Assembly (NCBI GenBank): GCA_045539425.1
Contig: JAZQFH010000031.1
Location: 62,001-126,000 of the forward strand
Length of the DNA: 64,000 nt
Source of the DNA: RUG14871 sp045539425
Lineage (GTDB): Bacteria; Bacillota_I; Bacilli_A; Erysipelotrichales; Erysipelotrichaceae
Reading direction: 5' to 3'
Shown here: one piece after another, positions 60,050 to 64,000 of the stretch
Layout: every line of letters begins with the position of its first letter
How positions within the stretch are numbered: the first letter of the stretch is position 1
Notes under the pieces: generated by a model
The model's input: the letters and a program-made list of their open reading frames with translations, nothing else
Database searches by the model: none
Told to the model about the DNA's origin: nothing
Program-made: the position numbers and the translations under genes

Positions 60050-61361
60050 ATTCGGGGGCAGCTCCGTCGCAAATGCTGCACAGTTTCAGAAAGTAAAAAA
60101 GATTCTGGAAGCGGATCCTTCGCGCCGGATCGTCGTTTTAAGCGCCTGCGGAAAGGCTCCGGAAAATCCGCATAAGGTAACGGATCTTCTCTATCTTTCC
60201 GAAGCGGAAGAGCGCTACGGCATGGATGCGGGACCGGTTCTGAACCTGATTGAGGAGAAGCACAGCGGGATCATCCGTGAGCTGGGAATCGATTACGATC
60301 TTTCGGAAGATATGGAAGAGATCCGCTCGATCCTGCGCTCCGGGAAAAGTATCGATCTGTTGGTCAGCCGCGGTGAGTATCTTTCCAGCAAGATCATGGC
60401 AAAATATCTGAATGCCCGTTTTGTGGACGCCAAGGATCTGATTGCCATGAACTACGACGGCAGCTTTGATCTGGAAGCCACGAAGCAGAATCTGGAGCCT
60501 TATCTGTTGACGGGAGAAGTACTGATTGTTCCCGGCTTCTACGGTTCACTTCCCAACGGTGTGATCCGGGTGATGAGCCGTGGCGGAAGTGATATTACCG
60601 GTGCGATTCTGGCAAACGCTGCGGATGCAGAAGTGTATGAAAACTGGACGGACGTCTCCGGAATCTACGTTGCCGATCCGCGCATTGTCAAAAAGCCGAA
60701 GCGGATCGATGTGATCACATACCAGGAATTAAGGGAAATGAGCTACATGGGCGCAAACGTCCTGCATGAAGATGCCATCTTCCCGGTGATTTCCAAGGAT
60801 ATTCCCATCAATATCCGCAATACCAACCAGATGAATAATCCGGGAACCATGATCGTAAATAAGATTGAGAATGATCATCCTTCCACGCTGATCACCGGCA
60901 TTACCGGGAAACGGGGCTTTGTGGCAATCAGTGCCGCCAAGCGCCATACTTCCAGTGAAGTAGGATTCTTAAAGAAAGCCATGGAGATCATGGAACATTA
61001 CAGGATTGCTCTTACGTCCGTTGTGACCGGGGTGGACTCATTCTCCTTTGTCTTTGAAAAAGAAAATCATGAAGGGGATCTATACGTCATCGCCAGTGAA
61101 CTGAAGGAAAAGCTCGGCTGCGACGATGTCAATATTACCGAGGATGTCGCTTTGATCTGTATTGTCGGACGCGCTATGAAGTCACGTGCCGGCATGAGCG
61201 GAAGCGTGTTCGGCGTGCTCGGAAAGCAGAAAATCAACATCCGTACCATCTCCCAGGGACCGGATGAAATCTCCATCATCGTGGGTGTTGCGCAGGAGGA
61301 CTTTGAAATAGCCATCCGCGCCATCTACGCCAAATTCATACCAAGTGAGGAAGCATTATGA
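60033..61361 (+). CDS. Aspartate kinase (monofunctional, ACT-containing)
   Basis: 442 aa. KFGGSSVANAAQFQKV at the N-terminus and SRGGSDITGAILANA, YENWTDVSGIYVADPR in the kinase domain; two C-terminal ACT domains (~residues 300-440), so feedback control is likely (lysine, threonine or both). It catalyses the first step of lysine, threonine and methionine synthesis. The lysC/thrD/dapG type cannot be told. It overlaps hom by 17 nt and asd by 4 nt. Confidence 0.94.
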   Translation: MIKVAKFGGSSVANAAQFQKVKKILEADPSRRIVVLSACGKAPENPHKVTDLLYLSEAEERYGMDAGPVLNLIEEKHSGIIRELGIDYDLSEDMEEIRSILRSGKSIDLLVSRGEYLSSKIMAKYLNARFVDAKDLIAMNYDGSFDLEATKQNLEPYLLTGEVLIVPGFYGSLPNGVIRVMSRGGSDITGAILANAADAEVYENWTDVSGIYVADPRIVKKPKRIDVITYQELREMSYMGANVLHEDAIFPVISKDIPINIRNTNQMNNPGTMIVNKIENDHPSTLITGITGKRGFVAISAAKRHTSSEVGFLKKAMEIMEHYRIALTSVVTGVDSFSFVFEKENHEGDLYVIASELKEKLGCDDVNITEDVALICIVGRAMKSRAGMSGSVFGVLGKQKINIRTISQGPDEISIIVGVAQEDFEIAIRAIYAKFIPSEEAL

Positions 61362-62344
61362 AAATCGCGATTATCGGCGCCACGGGTGCCGTCGGAAGAG
61401 AAATGATCAAAGCGCTGGAGGAAGAGCAGATTCCGGTAGAGGAACTCCGCTTATTTGCCTCAGAGCGCTCAAAAGGTACTGTCTTGAAATATAAAGAGCA
61501 GGAGATCACGGTGGACTGTATCAAAGAAAACTCCTTTGACGGTCTGGATATCGTCTTAGGCGCATGCAGTGCAACGCTTTCGAGAAAATATGCTCCGGAA
61601 ATCGTAAAGGCGGGAGCAGTGTTCATCGATAACTCCTCCGCGTTCCGTATGGAAGAGGATGTACCGTTAATTGTACCGGAAATCAACGGAGAAGATGCCG
61701 CAAAACACCATGGCATCATCAGCAACCCCAACTGCTCCACCATCATCACCCTGATGGCACTCTATGCCATTGAGAAACTCTCTCCCATCACATCCATCAT
61801 CGCTTCCACCTATCAGGCCGTCAGCGGTGCCGGGGAGAAGGGAATTGAAGAACTTCAAATGGAAGTGGAAGCATTGCGTACGGGGGAAGAATTCTCGCCG
61901 TCTGCCTTCCCGTATCAGATTGCCTATAACGTGATTCCGTTTATCGGGGAAAGAAGCACGGATGACTATACAACGGAAGAGATGAAGATGGAAAACGAGG
62001 GAAGAAAGATCTTCCATGATCCGTCACTGAATGTCAGCTGTACCTGCGTCCGGGTTCCGGTTTACCGCTCCCATTCCATTTCCGTCTCCTTCAGCACGAA
62101 AGAGAAACTTACGCTGGAAGAGGTTCGGGACGCAATCATTAACGCCGAACATGTCCGCCTGATGGATGATCTGGAAGAAAAGTGCTTCCCGATGCCGCTG
62201 ACTTCCAGCAATCAGAATGATGTCTTAGTCGGAAGAATCCGCTATGACAGGGTACTGCCGAATGGAATTGCACTCTTCTGCTGCGGAGATCAGATCCGCA
62301 AGGGCGCAGCCGTCAATGCGGTGCAGATCATCAAATGCCTTTAG
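61358..62344 (+). CDS. asd: Aspartate-semialdehyde dehydrogenase
   Basis: 328 aa. NADP-binding IIGATGAVGREMIKAL, phosphate-binding loop region SSAFRMEEDVPLIVPEING, catalytic Cys in GIISNPNCSTIITLMAL (~residue 127), YQAVSGAGEKG, and RVPVYRSHSISV with the catalytic His. Completes aspartate to homoserine with its two upstream neighbours. A strong terminator follows. Confidence 0.96.
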   Translation: MKIAIIGATGAVGREMIKALEEEQIPVEELRLFASERSKGTVLKYKEQEITVDCIKENSFDGLDIVLGACSATLSRKYAPEIVKAGAVFIDNSSAFRMEEDVPLIVPEINGEDAAKHHGIISNPNCSTIITLMALYAIEKLSPITSIIASTYQAVSGAGEKGIEELQMEVEALRTGEEFSPSAFPYQIAYNVIPFIGERSTDDYTTEEMKMENEGRKIFHDPSLNVSCTCVRVPVYRSHSISVSFSTKEKLTLEEVRDAIINAEHVRLMDDLEEKCFPMPLTSSNQNDVLVGRIRYDRVLPNGIALFCCGDQIRKGAAVNAVQIIKCL

Positions 62345-62373
62345 AGGAAACAGAATCCTGTTTCCTTTTTTTG
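62345..62373 (+). terminator. Terminator of hom-aspartokinase-asd
   Basis: AGGAAACAG, loop AATC, CTGTTTCCTTTTTTT. Confidence 0.9.
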
Positions 62374-62428
62374 CGACATGAATGATGTAAGAACAGGGGG
62401 TATCGTTAAGGCAAAGGAGGACGAAATC

Positions 62429-62683
62429 ATGAAACAGAATGTGATGAAAGAAATACTGGACGTTTTGCGTGACTGCCGCGATACCGCCATCCTGAAAGAC
62501 GATATGGAGAGGGCTATGGGCCTTTCCGCACTGATTCTGTCTGCCGGCTTTGCGAAAGAGGAGAAAGATTCCTACCGCTGCTTTGAAGATTCGCTGAGTT
62601 ACATTAACGGAGTGGAATATCTGAACCGTCAGAACCGCTCTTTAAAGCCGCTTTTAAATTCCATCGGTATCTATTATGTCTGA
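62429..62683 (+). CDS. Unknown small protein 1 of three
   Basis: 84 aa from ATG 62429, 7 nt after AAAGGAGGA; the earlier in-frame ATG lies in the leader. Helical and soluble (MKEILDVLRDCRDTAILKDD...YLNRQNRSLKPLLNSIGIYY). No family recognised. Overlaps the next gene by 8 nt. Confidence 0.65.
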   Translation: MKQNVMKEILDVLRDCRDTAILKDDMERAMGLSALILSAGFAKEEKDSYRCFEDSLSYINGVEYLNRQNRSLKPLLNSIGIYYV

Positions 62684-62951
62684 ATCCATTCAGCAAAATG
62701 ATATCCGCTACTACCTTTCCGCACACTGCTTTGTGCAGGAAGTGCGCATTCTTTCGGTGGAAGAATCGACCTGTGTTGTGCAGTTTACCGACCGCAACGG
62801 AGGGCTGCGTATCCGGAAGAACCGGCTGTATCAAAGCGCTGAGGAAGCGAAGAAGCAGCAGCATAACCCGGTGAAGAACTACCGCAGGATCTCGTTTCTT
62901 CCTCATGAGGAGCAGTGGATGTTTCACACCATTTTGAAGGAGCCTGTATGA
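62676..62951 (+). CDS. Unknown small protein 2 of three
   Basis: 91 aa. A short beta-rich section (HCFVQEVRILSVEESTCVVQ, FTDRNGGLRIRKNRLYQS) resembles an SH3-like barrel; the tail is basic. Family not recognised. Overlaps its neighbours by 8 and 4 nt. Confidence 0.65.
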   Translation: MSESIQQNDIRYYLSAHCFVQEVRILSVEESTCVVQFTDRNGGLRIRKNRLYQSAEEAKKQQHNPVKNYRRISFLPHEEQWMFHTILKEPV

Positions 62952-63202
62952 AATACAATATTTATAAATTCACATCAGTCGGCGCAAGAGAGGAGAATGA
63001 ACTAAGCTGGTATCCGGTCAATATGGAATACCTGTACCAGATCAATCTGGATACGGAAGAGGATGCCCGCGAGATCTGTAATCATATGACCCGGCTGGAA
63101 CATAATCCTTCGCTTTATCCCGGGGCGAAGGAAGTTTCCTACTGGTATGATGAAGCGGAGCACGATGTCTATCCCTATCTCATGCAGGGGGTTCTCTCCT
63201 GA
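62948..63202 (+). CDS. Unknown small protein 3 of three
   Basis: 84 aa from ATG 62948, overlapping the previous gene by 4 nt. Soluble and rich in aromatic residues (LSWYPVNMEYLYQINLDT, EVSYWYDEAEHDVYPYLMQG). No family recognised. The 4-nt overlap suggests co-translation with protein 2. Confidence 0.65.
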   Translation: MKYNIYKFTSVGAREENELSWYPVNMEYLYQINLDTEEDAREICNHMTRLEHNPSLYPGAKEVSYWYDEAEHDVYPYLMQGVLS

Positions 63203-63265
63203 AAGAGTGAGCGAAACCACAGAAAGGGGAAGATGTGCTACACTGATAAAAAGGAGAGTACGACA

Positions 63266-64000
63266 ATGAAACCAATCAAAGCCGAAACCATCTATGAATT
63301 CCGCTATCCTTCCACACTCTCAGTCAGTCCGTCGGAAGAAGACTACTTTTATCTATTGGGTCATGCGGATGAGGAAAAGAACGGATATGTGAATGAACTT
63401 TATCTGGACAATGAACTCTTGGATCTTAAGGGAAACGTCACGTTCGCTGCCTGGCTGGATGATTCCTCATTCCTCTATACGCTGGAAGCGGAGGATGCAC
63501 AGAAGGGGATTACGGAGCTTTTGCGCTATGATCTGAATCAGAAGACTTCGGATTCCTATGCAAATCTTCCGTTAAGTGTCAGCGGCATCAAGCGGCTGAA
63601 TAAAAATACACTTGTGATTCTCGCCGAAATCGACGCAAACACGCCGGACGCCTATCTGTACAGCGAGGAAGAGCGCGCTGCCTCTCTCAAACAGATGGAA
63701 GAAGAGCAGGATTACCAGGTCGTGGATGAGCTTCCGTATTACTTCAACGGAAAAGGCTTCACCAATAAGAAGAGAACTGCCGTCTTTGTATATCAGGAAG
63801 AGAATCAAACTCTGAAGCGCGTAACGGATCCTCTCTTTCAGACGTATGCGCTGAAAGTGGAAGAGGGCAAGGCATACTTCAGCGGGAATTCCTACAGCGA
63901 AAAAGAACCGCTGACTTCCGCGCTTTTCGTCTATGATCCTGCGACGGAGGAGATTACGCAGATCTATGACGGAAGTGAATTGAGCATTGCGGATTTCTTC
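63266..64000 (+). CDS. S9-family (prolyl oligopeptidase-like) peptidase, N-terminal part
   Basis: The frame is open from ATG 63266 (GGAG site 6-9 nt upstream) to the right edge, 245 codons. Beta-propeller repeats such as TLSVSPSEEDYFYLLGHADE and the segment VVDELPYYFNGKGFTNKKR, FVYQEENQTLKRVT match the N-terminal propeller of S9 acylaminoacyl-peptidase-like enzymes. The catalytic domain would lie beyond the window. No signal peptide, so cytoplasmic. Confidence 0.75.
   Translation, partial: MKPIKAETIYEFRYPSTLSVSPSEEDYFYLLGHADEEKNGYVNELYLDNELLDLKGNVTFAAWLDDSSFLYTLEAEDAQKGITELLRYDLNQKTSDSYANLPLSVSGIKRLNKNTLVILAEIDANTPDAYLYSEEERAASLKQMEEEQDYQVVDELPYYFNGKGFTNKKRTAVFVYQEENQTLKRVTDPLFQTYALKVEEGKAYFSGNSYSEKEPLTSALFVYDPATEEITQIYDGSELSIADFF

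Noticed and set aside
1..64000. CRISPR arrays, tRNA or rRNA genes, prophage or IS elements
   Set aside because: Looked for regular repeats, tRNA-like cloverleaf ends, transposase motifs and terminal inverted repeats by eye; none found. A tRNAscan, CRISPR and ISfinder search would be decisive.

Overview
The window is a gene-dense, low-to-moderate GC chromosomal segment from a Gram-positive Firmicute; GC was judged by eye, not computed. Gene order follows the classical Bacillus-type backbone: phoH, ybeY, cdd, era, recO, glyS, dnaG, rpoD, trmK, ispH, cshB, nfo, ispG, rpmG, an MBL hydrolase, comGA-GG, efp, then cmk, der, HU. The absence of sporulation genes in this backbone, the dimeric glycyl-tRNA synthetase and frequent TTG starts would fit an Erysipelotrichia-like lineage; that placement is inference. 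No rRNA, tRNA, CRISPR array, prophage or intact insertion sequence was seen.

Layout. Positions 1-2867 hold the end of a metal ABC permease, a lipoprotein with a CC-containing OB-like domain, and a U32 peptidase-type pair (tRNA hydroxylation). Positions 2931-13014 carry the macromolecular-synthesis cluster, with an in-frame YbeY-Cdd fusion, a lipoyl-less E2-like acyltransferase, and a GH1 beta-glucosidase remnant in the only gene-free stretch longer than 300 bases. Positions 13064-18108 hold the MEP-pathway genes ispH and ispG on the minus strand around cshB-nfo-traX. Positions 18241-23048 hold rpmG, an MBL hydrolase, the complete comG pseudopilus operon and efp. Positions 23146-28690 hold an OmpR-type two-component system, an acidic tail-anchored protein, cmk, der and HU.

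Positions 28797-43159 are more accessory: an alkaline-phosphatase-superfamily enzyme, an Fe-S aldo/keto reductase, a NifX-like protein overlapping a DUF362 fusion, a HAD/Gfo-Idh/acyl-ACP-thioesterase operon, a FucO-type dehydrogenase, PAP2, an ATPase and rarA. They end in a manganese-type (yybP-ykoY) riboswitch in front of a small membrane protein, a PiT transporter and its DUF47 partner. Positions 43289-56025 hold a GH36 glycosidase with a divergent YhfZ-like regulator, a condensation-type acyltransferase with a DUF6320-like membrane partner, RluA, a minus-strand operon of two esterases plus an ATP-grasp ligase, a DUF3846 protein, a SIS sugar-phosphate protein, an MmcQ/YjbR protein and a transglutaminase-like lipoprotein. 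Positions 56079-62344 form a divergent aspartate-family amino-acid locus (pheB-thrB-thrC against hom-aspartokinase-asd). The window closes with three tiny overlapping unknown genes and the start of an S9 peptidase.

The strongest leads are the yybP-ykoY riboswitch with a readable terminator/antiterminator platform controlling a PiT/DUF47 operon, the seamless YbeY-Cdd fusion that keeps an internal ribosome-binding site and start codon (a similar arrangement recurs in the DUF362 gene), the esterase-esterase-ATP-grasp operon, and a set of apparently leaderless genes with a -10 box 6-8 nt before the start codon.
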